A stretch of 16,861 nucleotides of DNA from DASYAN01 sp036501345. GTDB lineage: Bacteria; Chloroflexota; Ktedonobacteria; Ktedonobacterales; Ktedonobacteraceae. Made by a program: the position numbers and the translations under genes. Under the pieces are notes generated by a model. That model was not told where the DNA came from and searched no databases. It saw nothing but the letters and a program-made list of their open reading frames with translations. Below, in pieces: positions 7,036-14,847 of this stretch (within the stretch, counting starts at the first letter, position 1; every line of letters begins with the position of its first letter). The DNA lies in contig DASYAN010000346.1 in assembly GCA_036501345.1 (NCBI GenBank), forward strand, positions 1-16,861. Direction: 5' to 3'.

Positions 7036-7297
7036 CTCCTTTGAGAGCCTCCGGTTGCCCGGGTAATGGTGGCCTCGACACGGTTAGAAAGCGGTTTCAC
7101 GTTGCAAGCACTGGCACTAACCCTCGTAATCCTGTTTAACCTGCAACCGTAGCGCATCGGACTGGCCTCGCATCCTATGGTACCTAATTTTTCGCCTCTA
7201 ACGTAGCTAGTTGCCTAGCTGAGTCTGGACAGGTGAAGCTCTTCGTAACCCGTTATCGGATTACTGCAAGCCCATCCCCTTTAGGGGATTGGGTCCC
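7036..7297 (-). ncRNA. omegaRNA of the IscB element
   Basis: IscB omegaRNAs lie directly upstream of iscB and run up to its ribosome-binding site. Here the minus strand from 7297 to about 7036 is rich in structure. It has the left-end hairpin (7271-7293); a perfect 8-bp hairpin with ATAA loop (7245-7264); a perfect 6-bp hairpin with GCAA tetraloop (7205-7220); a long-range GGTTAG/CTAACC pairing (about 7086 with 7118); and CCGG-GCAA-CCGG (about 7050-7061). It ends in AAAGGAG, shared with the iscB start region. The guide should be read from DNA just outside the left end (about 7298-7315). The exact 5' end and scaffold boundary are not determined. Confidence 0.75.
7271..7297. repeat. Left-end hairpin and inverted repeat of the IscB element
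   Basis: CCCATCCCC (7271-7279) pairs with GGGGATTGGG (7284-7293) with one bulged base. The outer part, 7285-7297, is the 13-base perfect inverted partner of 5666-5678. Confidence 0.7.
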
Positions 7298-7362
7298 TGA
7301 CACATTTCCTTTTCCCTTCAGTTTAGTCGAGTTCAACGTAATCTTACCACAAGTTTTCCTTC

Positions 7363-7391
7363 TTGCGGGAAGCGGACTTAACCGCTATCAT
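7363..7391 (+). promoter_or_regulatory. Possible folP promoter
   Basis: TTGCGG (7363-7368) and TATCAT (7386-7391) are 17 bases apart in the 197-base region between the IscB element and folP. The -10 is good (five of six) and the -35 is weak (three of six). An inverted AGCGG/CCGCT pair overlaps the spacer and could bind a regulator. Confidence 0.35.
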
Positions 7392-7494
7392 AAACGCTCA
7401 TACAACAAGCTTTTGTAGTAGGATCTCTCCTAGAGCCAACCTTTCAACCCGAGATACCACCCAAGCGTATTGATAACAAAAGGAATAGACACAC

Positions 7495-8370
7495 ATGTCT
7501 TCAAGAATATCACCGACTATCTGGTCACACCATCGTATAGAATGGGGACAGCAAACCTATGTTATGGGAATTGTCAACGTCACACCTGACTCATTTTCTG
7601 GGGATGGTCTCAAACGCGAGGTTGCCACAGAAGAAGAACTGGTACAGGAAGCCATAAAACAGGCGCAATGCTTTGTAGCTGAGGGAGCTGCATTTATCGA
7701 TGTAGGGGGAGAATCAACGCGACCAATTGCTACAACCATGATTTCAGAGAAGGAAGAGCTGGCACGCGTTATTCCCGTTATTCGAGCATTGCGGACAAAG
7801 CTGCCAAGAGAAGTGATAATCTCGATTGATACCTACAAGGCTAACGTGGCGGCAAAAGCATTGGATGCCGGGGCCGATCTGATTAATGATATTTGGGGGT
7901 TGCATCACGACCCTGCCATGGCAATGGTCGCCAGTGAACGCCATGTGCCAGTTATTTTGATGGCCAACATGCGTGGGTACCAAAAACACGAGATAGTTAG
8001 CGACATTGTGTGCTTTCTAGCCAAGAGCATCGATCTGGCCCTAGCCGCTGGCATTGCCTGGGAGCATATCATCGTTGATCCAGGGATTGGCTTTGGCATG
8101 ACACCTGAAGAAGACTTGACAGTCCAACGAAGGCTAGGTGAATTACGTGTACTGGGTCGTCCTATATTGCTAGGCACGTCACGTAAATCCCACATCGGTC
8201 GTGTCCTGGGCGGTCTTCCTGCCTCAGAGCGTCTGGAAGGAACGGCTGCAACCATAGCCATCGGGATTGCGCAGGGAGCAGATATCGTGCGGGTACATGA
8301 TGTGAAGGAAATGATGCGTGTTGTCAGGATGAGTGATGCTATTATACGTGGAACATTTGTAGCTTCCTGA
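7495..8370 (+). CDS. folP: Dihydropteroate synthase
   Basis: This enzyme joins 6-hydroxymethyl-dihydropterin diphosphate to p-aminobenzoate to make dihydropteroate, the sulfonamide-sensitive step of folate synthesis. The 291-residue length is normal. Diagnostic motifs are in order: MGIVNVTPDSFS (24-35), FIDVGGESTRP (67-77), SIDT (110-113), NDIWG (131-135), DPGIGFG (195-201), GTSRKSHIG (227-235) and RVHDV (266-270). At 155-161 LMANMRG stands where many homologues have LMH-type sequence. The ATG has AAAGGA ten bases upstream. It forms an operon with folC 24 bases downstream. Confidence 0.96.
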   Translation: MSSRISPTIWSHHRIEWGQQTYVMGIVNVTPDSFSGDGLKREVATEEELVQEAIKQAQCFVAEGAAFIDVGGESTRPIATTMISEKEELARVIPVIRALRTKLPREVIISIDTYKANVAAKALDAGADLINDIWGLHHDPAMAMVASERHVPVILMANMRGYQKHEIVSDIVCFLAKSIDLALAAGIAWEHIIVDPGIGFGMTPEEDLTVQRRLGELRVLGRPILLGTSRKSHIGRVLGGLPASERLEGTAATIAIGIAQGADIVRVHDVKEMMRVVRMSDAIIRGTFVAS

Positions 8371-8394
8371 ACACATTAATAGAAAGGTATAATT

Positions 8395-9813
8395 TTGAAT
8401 TATCAAGAAGCATTAGCTTATATTTACAGCTTTACTGACTTCGAGCGTGGCGACAAGTATACTCGTGATCGCAACGAGAATCTCTTGCGTGAGATCGCGT
8501 TACTAGAACTACTGGGCAATCCACACCAACAATATACAAATACACTTATTGCTGGTACAAAAGGCAAAGGATCGACTGCCGCATATATTGAGCGTGTCCT
8601 GCGTGAAGCTGGAATGCGCACAGGCCTGTATACACAGCCAGACCTGCATACGTTTCGGGAGCGTACACAGGTGAACGGTCGTCTCATTAGCGAAGAAAAA
8701 GTAGGGGAAATGATCCCAGAAATCCGTGCAGCAGTGGAGCAAATTCAGGCACGAAAGCATTTCGACCCCTTTATCACTTATGAAATCGGCACTGCCCTAG
8801 CGTTTCTCTATTTTGCTCGTCAGCATGTCCAGCACGCGGTGATCGAAGTAGGTATAGGTGGACGCCTGGATGCTACGAATGTAACCCATCCCCTGGTCTC
8901 GGTGATTTCCTCGATTAGCTATGATCATATGCATATCCTGGGAAACACGTTGTCAAAAATTGCAACGGAGAAGGCTGGCATTATCAAACCGGGGGGACTG
9001 GTGGTGACCTCAGCTCAATCGCCAGAAGCCCTGCTAGCAATTGCCACCATAGCGCAGCAACGCAAGGCACAGTTGGTCCGGATTGGCTCTGCCGACAGTG
9101 ACCCTGCCCATGCTGAGGTTGCAACAGGAAAGATTCCCCCATTGAGCTATCGTTATCGCCCTAACTGGCAGAAGCAACACGGTCAGTGCTTTACTGTCTG
9201 GACCCCAAACCATGTCTACGAGGACCTGGAAACACCCCTGCTCGGAGTGCACCAAGCTGAAAATGCAACGCTGGCCCTGGCAACCCTTGAACTTTTACGC
9301 GAGCGTGGCTATTCCTGGAACGAAGAGACTTTGCGCAGAGGAGTGAAAGCCGTACACTGGCCAGCTCGCATCCAGACTATTGGACATGACCCTACCATTA
9401 TTGTGGACGGAGCTCACAATACCGATTCTATATACAGGGTACTCCAAACGCTCCGTTCGACATTTTCTCCTCACCGCCTGATTATTGTGCTGAGCATGAA
9501 CAGAGATAAAGATTTAGCAGGCATTGTACGAATCCTAGCAGATGTTGATAGCGTTGTGCTAACACGCATCAGGAGCCCACGTACCGCTCACATTGAAGAG
9601 ATGGCATCGCTTTTTACCGAATATGCACCCAACGTCATGGTACATCGCGCCGATACTACGGAAGAGGCCATGGGCCTAGCTCTCGACTTTGCAGAGCGTA
9701 GTGACCTGATCTGCGCAATTGGATCTCTCTACTTAGCAGGAGAAGCACTGCGTTGGGGGGCTGCTCATGGGGATCAAACTGCGGCATCTGAGATCGAGGG
9801 TGTGGACCATTAG
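8395..9813 (+). CDS. folC: Folylpolyglutamate / dihydrofolate synthase
   Basis: FolC adds glutamate to dihydropteroate (making dihydrofolate) and extends folate polyglutamate tails, using ATP. The 472-residue product has the Mur-ligase-type P-loop AGTKGKGS (53-60), HTFRER (85-90), VIEVGIGGRLDATNV (149-163), ISYDHMHILG (174-183), EKAGIIKPG (192-200), ENATLAL (289-295) and DGAHNTDS (338-345). The start is a TTG, supported by AAAGG seven bases upstream and by the family N-terminus (NYQEALAYIYS). It follows folP, whose product is its substrate. A weak inverted repeat (9838-9845 with 9866-9873) after the stop may help end transcription. Confidence 0.95.
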   Translation: MNYQEALAYIYSFTDFERGDKYTRDRNENLLREIALLELLGNPHQQYTNTLIAGTKGKGSTAAYIERVLREAGMRTGLYTQPDLHTFRERTQVNGRLISEEKVGEMIPEIRAAVEQIQARKHFDPFITYEIGTALAFLYFARQHVQHAVIEVGIGGRLDATNVTHPLVSVISSISYDHMHILGNTLSKIATEKAGIIKPGGLVVTSAQSPEALLAIATIAQQRKAQLVRIGSADSDPAHAEVATGKIPPLSYRYRPNWQKQHGQCFTVWTPNHVYEDLETPLLGVHQAENATLALATLELLRERGYSWNEETLRRGVKAVHWPARIQTIGHDPTIIVDGAHNTDSIYRVLQTLRSTFSPHRLIIVLSMNRDKDLAGIVRILADVDSVVLTRIRSPRTAHIEEMASLFTEYAPNVMVHRADTTEEAMGLALDFAERSDLICAIGSLYLAGEALRWGAAHGDQTAASEIEGVDH

Positions 9814-9935
9814 GTGTTTTCTTGCAGCATAACTCATATGGCCAAGTTCTCTTGTCTCCGATCATTTGGCCATTTCTTACCCATTACAAGATCAGGAAAT
9901 TTTAGCTCTACCCTTTTCTGAGTCTAAATCCATTT

Positions 9936-12236
9936 CTACTCTGACTTTGGGGGGGGTAGCCCTATATCAAACCCAAGCAGCTGAGAGGCTTGTTTTCTTA
10001 AAATTTCAATACTTCTATGATATTCATTTAGATATAGCTCTACAAAGTATTCAATGCGCATAGGGCTATTATTTTCTTTCAGAACCCTTTTTACTTTTTC
10101 AAATTTGTTATTAGTGGTTGCTACATTTTGCTCCATCAATTTTCTTATTCTTCTTTTCTTCTCGGAGTCAAATCTCGTTGTATTGTTTAAATGATGTTCG
10201 ACGCTGGTAGTAATTTTGATACGGTTATTATGTAGCACTTGAAGCTGTAAATAAAGAGGCATTTTCCTCTCTAGCTTGCTGAGATTATCAAAATCTTCAT
10301 TAAGTGATTTATATGCATCATTATCATGTTTTTCATTTCTATTATTTATTAGGAGATATTCTTTAATATCAGCAATAGCCTGATTGAGCTCTTGCAGTTC
10401 CTGTCTCGTAAAAATCGGAAATTTATTCTCACCTTGAAGAAGCTTAGCATAACTTTGATCAATCTTTTGGATCATAGGGTCTTTCAAAAACGGCCTCATA
10501 TCGATTTCTATAGCTTTAGTTTTTTCAAGACACTCTTCAAGTATTTCAAACGCACCACACTTTTCTTCTTCACTTATATTATTTCCTAAGATATATGGTT
10601 CAAGCTTAGCATTAGCGTCCTTACGCCAATTTTCAAGATTCACCAGAAGCTCTTTAAATTCTTCTTGTACCCTTTCTTCAGAGGTTGTATATTCTTCGTA
10701 TTTATCAATTCGATTACATATTTGCATAATTTTCGCATTTATCTCATTTGCCAATGATAAATTCAGCTCCATTTCTACTTCCTCTAGCGCCCTGAATGCA
10801 TTAATTTTATCTTCATATGTAGATTTTTCAGTAAAACATTTATTAATAATATATTTAGAATTCTCACGCATTTTGTCCATTTTTTTTAGATTCTCTATAA
10901 AGTCCTGTTGCTGCTGGATCGTAAAGCGCGGAGATTGATCTGCATATTTAAGAAGCTTATTATACGTTTGACTAATTTTGCCATTTAACTTGTTTAGTAA
11001 AAATGTGTCCAAATGTCTTTCTATCTCTTTGATTTCACCAAAAGAATTCTCCAGTTTTTGTAATGTCCGCAGGTGGTTCGCCTCATCTCGGTCCTTTCCT
11101 GAGAGATATTTTTCAATACAAGAACAAGCATGCTTGTGGTCACTTCTAATGCGTTTCAAATTGTCCCTAAACTCCTGCGGTTCCTGGTTTGCAAAAGATT
11201 GAGATTGATCTGCATATTCAGACAGCCACTTATAAATTTGCTGAAATTCAATAGTTTTATTACCTATGTCTGATTTTATATCAAATATTGAGATCCTACT
11301 CTGCTCTACCTCTCTAATATATCTAAGACTTTTTTCTAACATTTTAAGTGCCTGTAGCTTCTTATCCTCATTGCTATCAGTTCCTGAGAGATATTTTCCA
11401 ATCTGAGAACTAGCGGCCCTGCACCTCTCTTTAATCTTCTCTAGCTTCCTCTTAAATTCCTCTGGCTCTTCATCTGCAAAAATGCGAGATTGGTCTGCAT
11501 GTTTAAGAAGCTTGTGATAACTTTGGTCAATTTCCTTTTGCATTTTACTTGCAGATTCTCTTATCTTCGATAACTGCTTATTTAGAGCCCCTTTTAGAGA
11601 TTTGAGAAGATTATGAGTTTTCCTAAGCCTTGTCAGCGCACTATCCTTCACACTTATATTAACTTCTCCTAAGGAATATTCTTCAAGCTGAGATTGAGCA
11701 ACACGATGGTTATCTCTAATCTCTTCCAAGAAGACTCTGAAGTCCTCCGGGCTTCTCTTATCAAAAGACCGAGACTTATTGACATGTCGAAGAAGCAGAT
11801 CATACATTTCTTGACATTGCTGGTCAATTGGATGCAGCAAGTGTTCATCTAGTAGCTTTTCTAGTTCTACAAACCAGTCATCTAGCATTTTAATCTTATT
11901 AATTTCTTGTAACCTTCCATGTTCCATTATTTCTTTAATTTCAATTCTTATATCTTCTACATATTTTCTAAATGTTTCTTCCGACATCTCAGTAAATTGA
12001 TAAAACATATCAGCATGGTTAGAAAAATAGTCTACTCTATATAAAATTTCTCTGCCTATTTCTTGAATATAATTTCTTTCCTCTTCCATTCCTGCTAAAC
12101 GTTTAAAATAGCCTTTAGCTTGCTTTTTATCTTCTCCTGTGTTTAATAAGACATTATCAATTTTATCTTCCTCTGGTTGATTTTTTTTAGGAAGATTACC
12201 GCCTCCAAAGAATCCAGCAAATTTACTCCCAAACAT
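9936..12236 (-). CDS. Unrecognised protein of about eight tandem helical repeats
   Basis: I do not recognise a family. The 766-residue product begins with a Phe/Gly-rich segment (MFGSKFAGFFGGG) and a charged linker to about 50. About eight degenerate repeats of 80-98 residues follow, starting near 53, 137, 235, 329, 420, 503, 588 and 672. The best-kept units (235-420) share IxQxYxxLxxYADQS, then F, then PxEFxxxLxxIR, then IxKYLSG, then LxxLExS. Each unit is rich in Lys, Glu, Leu and Ile and should be alpha-helical, perhaps spectrin-like bundles. No enzyme motif, signal peptide or transmembrane helix is seen. The gene is markedly more AT-rich than folC or the kinase, suggesting transfer. The first possible start (TTG, 12242) is only two bases from AAGGAG, so the ATG at 12236, eight bases away, is preferred. 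It converges with folC. Confidence 0.85.
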   Translation of the reverse strand: MFGSKFAGFFGGGNLPKKNQPEEDKIDNVLLNTGEDKKQAKGYFKRLAGMEEERNYIQEIGREILYRVDYFSNHADMFYQFTEMSEETFRKYVEDIRIEIKEIMEHGRLQEINKIKMLDDWFVELEKLLDEHLLHPIDQQCQEMYDLLLRHVNKSRSFDKRSPEDFRVFLEEIRDNHRVAQSQLEEYSLGEVNISVKDSALTRLRKTHNLLKSLKGALNKQLSKIRESASKMQKEIDQSYHKLLKHADQSRIFADEEPEEFKRKLEKIKERCRAASSQIGKYLSGTDSNEDKKLQALKMLEKSLRYIREVEQSRISIFDIKSDIGNKTIEFQQIYKWLSEYADQSQSFANQEPQEFRDNLKRIRSDHKHACSCIEKYLSGKDRDEANHLRTLQKLENSFGEIKEIERHLDTFLLNKLNGKISQTYNKLLKYADQSPRFTIQQQQDFIENLKKMDKMRENSKYIINKCFTEKSTYEDKINAFRALEEVEMELNLSLANEINAKIMQICNRIDKYEEYTTSEERVQEEFKELLVNLENWRKDANAKLEPYILGNNISEEEKCGAFEILEECLEKTKAIEIDMRPFLKDPMIQKIDQSYAKLLQGENKFPIFTRQELQELNQAIADIKEYLLINNRNEKHDNDAYKSLNEDFDNLSKLERKMPLYLQLQVLHNNRIKITTSVEHHLNNTTRFDSEKKRRIRKLMEQNVATTNNKFEKVKRVLKENNSPMRIEYFVELYLNEYHRSIEILRKQASQLLGFDIGLPPPKSE

Positions 12237-12242
12237 CGTCAA

Positions 12243-13199
12243 GTCTCCTTCTCTTACGTACTAGTGATGAGTAATAAAGGGCTATAGTTCTTGCCAAACC
12301 GTTTCGTTGGAGAATATCCTTTTCTCTCTGATGCTACAATACCTTAGAATGTCATTCCCGGTAATGGCCTTTCGGGAAAATCAAGTTAGCTGTTATTTCA
12401 TGCCTGCAAAAGCTGGCTATGAATCTCTGTGGAAGGGACAATATCCGAGGGAGCTCTTACTAATCACACTCAGCTATGACCTATTTAACTAATGATGCTA
12501 TACAGATTCTCAAATGTCTCTACTTACGAGTATAACTAAGAGAATAGGTCTTTTCCAAGGACAAAAAGGACAACTTTATGCAAGGCCATTAAAGTCTTCA
12601 AATTGTCCTACTTGTCCTATCGCTTGAACCATTTATTCTACTTAAGAGAGCTAGCTAACAAATGTCCTCTAGGTCGTCTATCACCATTTCATGTCAGCTC
12701 AAACCCTCTGCCAGCTACTGTAGTGGTCTTCTCTCCTCTCACGACCCACAGGACCACTCTCTCAGCTTCATATATGAATGATAGCCAAGAGAAGGGCTTT
12801 TTGGAACGTCAAACTTAACGACAACTAAATGACAGCCCGGTGACATGCGAAAGAAATGCAGGTTAGGAACAGGTTTCTGTTCTTGAACAGACTCTCTTTG
12901 ACGAATACCGAATTTAAGAGAGCAAGCGAGTAGCCTGCCAAAAAGCTGGACTTGACAAGAATACGATATATCGGTCCTCGTATTACTGAGTTTATGCAAT
13001 GGCTTCTGATGTGGGTTTATGCTTTGTTGTGGATAGACTGACAGCTAAGCTGACACCTTATCATTCATGAGGTATATTTGGCACGCATTCAACTTGAGCA
13101 TTTTTGCTCTCGCGTTCCTCTGCTACTCAAATATATGGTATACTGACGATGCAAGAGATTATACCTGAGCAGAAGGCAGGTTATTAGAAAGGCCATCCG
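12243..13199. other. 957-base stretch without a credible gene
   Basis: Short open frames on both strands lack ribosome sites and protein-like composition. The stretch holds a TTCCCG/CGGGAA hairpin (12355-12378), the inverted heptamer pairs at 12558-12618, an AGTGGTC/GACCACT pair near 12721-12757, a GAACAG-GTTT-CTGTTC hairpin near 12872-12887, and the upstream region of the toxin-antitoxin unit. It may be decayed accessory DNA. Confidence 0.5.
12558..12618. repeat. Inverted pair of tandem AGGACAA heptamers
   Basis: AGGACAA occurs twice in 12558-12573 and, inverted, twice in 12603-12618, with a 29-base centre. The 16-base arms match except for the two bases between the heptamers. It could be an operator for a multimeric regulator or a long stem in RNA. 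Confidence 0.6.
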
Positions 13200-13472
13200 A
13201 TGATTGATCGCTTACAAAATGTGTTGCCACACCTGGAACATCTGCCACCAGAAGCCCAAGAAGAGGCTGCAACCTATATCGCCGCGCTGACAGAGGCACT
13301 TGAGTTTGAATCTTTGGTTCCTGGTCGCAAGAGGTCCGCTCTACCGCAAATAGAATCAGTGGAGCAATGGGAGGACCCAGCTGGTGCTTGGCGCGACATG
13401 CCGGACACTTTACTTGAAGACCTTGACAACATTCGACATTCCAGTCCTCCAACACCTCCACTAGACTTATGA
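13200..13472 (+). CDS. Antitoxin-like partner of the PIN-domain toxin
   Basis: The 90-residue acidic product overlaps the PIN-toxin gene by four bases (ATGA), the usual layout of a type II antitoxin. The N-terminus (IDRLQNVLPHLEHLPPEAQEEAATYIAALTEALE) is helical and resembles small Chloroflexota and cyanobacterial antitoxin-like proteins that lack an obvious AbrB, RHH or Phd DNA-binding motif. The C-terminal half (WEDPAGAWRDMPDTLLEDLDNIR) is typical of toxin-wrapping tails. The ATG has AAAGG about seven bases upstream. A TATACT -10 at 13139-13144 could serve as promoter, though its -35 is poor. The antitoxin role is inferred mainly from position. Confidence 0.72.
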   Translation: MIDRLQNVLPHLEHLPPEAQEEAATYIAALTEALEFESLVPGRKRSALPQIESVEQWEDPAGAWRDMPDTLLEDLDNIRHSSPPTPPLDL

Positions 13473-13891
13473 AGCGCTACTTGCTTGACGCTAATGTGCT
13501 TGGGGCCTATTTACAGGAGCGACCAGGAGCGCTTTCTCTTGCCCGGACTTGGATACATAATGATGAAGCAGCTACCAGTATTGTCATTTATGGAGAACTC
13601 ACCGAATACCTCAAAAGCTTTCCTAATTTTCCCAGACATCAGGCTGCACTTCGTACACTTCTGAGAAAGGTCCGTCCCTATCCTCTGACGTATGCGCTCC
13701 TTGAGCAATATGCAGATTTACGGCGTGCGATGCGTCCACCTTATGGACCGGGACTGATTGGAGACATTGATACGATCATTGCCGCTACAGCGCTCCATTA
13801 TGGACTGACCTTGGTAACAACCGATGGCGACTTTACGCGGGTGCCTGATCTCTCTCTCATGCATATTCCGCTTCGTTCTCTCAAAGAGTAA
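13469..13891 (+). CDS. PIN-domain ribonuclease toxin (VapC family)
   Basis: The 140-residue product has the PIN-domain acidic set: Asp7 in YLLDANVLGAYL, Glu43 in YGELTEY, Asp99/Asp101 in GDIDTIIAATAL, and Asp119/Asp121 in VTTDGDFTRVPDL. PIN toxins of type II systems are Mg-dependent ribonucleases that cut tRNA or rRNA when released from their antitoxin. The length is usual and all acidic residues are present, so it is probably active. Translation is coupled to the upstream gene by the ATGA overlap. The actual RNA target cannot be told from sequence. Confidence 0.9.
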   Translation: MKRYLLDANVLGAYLQERPGALSLARTWIHNDEAATSIVIYGELTEYLKSFPNFPRHQAALRTLLRKVRPYPLTYALLEQYADLRRAMRPPYGPGLIGDIDTIIAATALHYGLTLVTTDGDFTRVPDLSLMHIPLRSLKE

Positions 13892-13963
13892 AGCAAGACT
13901 TTCCTGATCTCCTATTTGGAAGGCTACTGGGTCCTTTGCAATAACCTTGGCTTCGGTCGAAGT

Positions 13964-14111
13964 GAGAGGATTTGAACCTCAGCAACAATAGCTTTTCAGC
14001 TGTCTCGGTATGTGCATTGATGGTCATCTTGGGCGTATGAAAGGGCTCATTTTGTCTATCAACGTTAACTTGAGTTTGTCGGTTTTGTCCCAGTTTTGCT
14101 CTCATTCTTGG
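13964..14111 (-). repeat. Module copy A: tRNA-3'-end-like sequence plus conserved tail
   Basis: On the minus strand GAGGTTCAAATCCTC (13966-13980) has the T-arm and B-box of a tRNA and is followed by CACTTCGACC-like acceptor sequence, but no matching 5' half lies upstream. The copy shares, in the same order as copy B, GAGAG, the 11-mer ATTTTGTCTAT (14049-14059) and the 13-mer TTTTGCTCTCATT (14094-14106). It is probably an attachment-site remnant of an element that integrated at a tRNA gene. Confidence 0.4.
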
Positions 14112-14567
14112 CTGGGTTTCGTTATAGGGTGAGTAATGAGACAACACTATCTTTGCCCTTTCCAATCTCCTGCGAGAGCATTTCTCAATTCTGTAAAGCT
14201 GTGCTCTTACAGCGATTGGCAGAAGTTTGGGCTTGTAGGTGTGCACAGTCACTTCTACAAGTATGCCTGGGTGAAACCTGTTCTGCCTAGCTTTTTTTGT
14301 GCGTTCTTGCGTGTGTCACACCACTGGAGATGTTTTGATGATGCCTGAATAGTCGCTTATACAGTCTAAGTTTAGGAAACAGAAAAATTGCTGAAATAGC
14401 GCTACAGGCTGTTTTACACTCGGCTATTGATTGTAGAGCTTCGGTGCTGGGGTTTTTTAGTGGGTCTGAGATTTTGGCTCCGTTGGCTTCTAGTGAGGGT
14501 TAAGCTAGAGGTTTTTGATATGATTGGTTGCTCTTGAGACAGTAATATATTCTGGTTTGTGGATGGG

Positions 14568-14720
14568 GAGAGTTGAACCCCCCAAGGTACCTTTTTGGCC
14601 CTGCTTGGGGGCTGTGTTGAGACGCTTTTTGAGCTTAGGATAAGAGAATTTTGTCTATTGGTGTCTACCTCTGATGATTGGAGTTGATCTGCTTTGCTCT
14701 CACTTTTGCTCTCATTTCTT
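14568..14720 (-). repeat. Module copy B: tRNA-3'-end-like sequence plus conserved tail
   Basis: This is a diverged counterpart of the module at 13964-14111. It has GAGAG (14568-14572) beside GGGGGTTCAACTCTCCC-type T-arm sequence on the minus strand, the same 11-mer at 14648-14658 and the same 13-mer at 14704-14716, with an extra partial copy at 14693-14703. An 8-bp CCCCCAAG/CTTGGGGG stem lies just upstream of the T-arm. No complete tRNA can be folded. The rest of 13892-14720 shows no credible gene. Confidence 0.4.
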
Positions 14721-14847
14721 GGTAGTGGGTCACTGTACTGTTTCCTGAGTTCGTAGACGTTTGAGACGATTCTATCAAAGCCTAGAGAGCATCGAGGTAC
14801 GATGGCGAGTCTACAATGGAAAGTAAACAGTACAGTGACCCGTTACC
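14721..14847. mobile_element. Miniature inverted-repeat element, 127 bases
   Basis: The ends form a 17-base perfect inverted repeat, GGGTCACTGTACTGTTT at 14727-14743 and its complement at 14825-14841. It extends to 23 bases with two mismatches (14721-14743 and 14825-14847). The 81-base centre between the long arms has no gene. It looks like a MITE or an internally deleted insertion sequence. No target duplication is obvious. Confidence 0.55.

Larger units (their letters stand above)
5666..7297 (-). mobile_element. IscB-type (ISC) insertion element without transposase
   Basis: The element is about 1,632 bases long. Its ends are a perfect 13-base inverted repeat, GGGACCCAATCCC at 5666-5678 and its complement at 7285-7297, and each copy sits in a hairpin of CCCAATCCC/GGGATTGGG type. 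Inside are, in minus-strand order, an omegaRNA region, iscB, and a short right end with a further small hairpin (AGCC/GGCT near 5702-5714). No TnpA (HUH) transposase is present, so movement would depend on one supplied elsewhere. No clear target duplication is visible, as expected for IS200/IS605-type movement. The exact ends are inferred from the repeats alone. Confidence 0.75.

Noticed and set aside
7029..7157. N-terminal extension of iscB
   Set aside because: The extension is basic and irregular, overlaps structured RNA, and a strong ribosome site stands just before the TTG at 7028.
12739..12999. 86-codon minus-strand open frame
   Set aside because: It has no ribosome site and no protein-like pattern, and it lies in a stretch full of short inverted repeats.
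13941..14020. Complete tRNA gene on the minus strand
   Set aside because: Only the T-arm and part of the 3' acceptor fit. The anticodon arm does not pair properly and no matching 5' acceptor strand exists.
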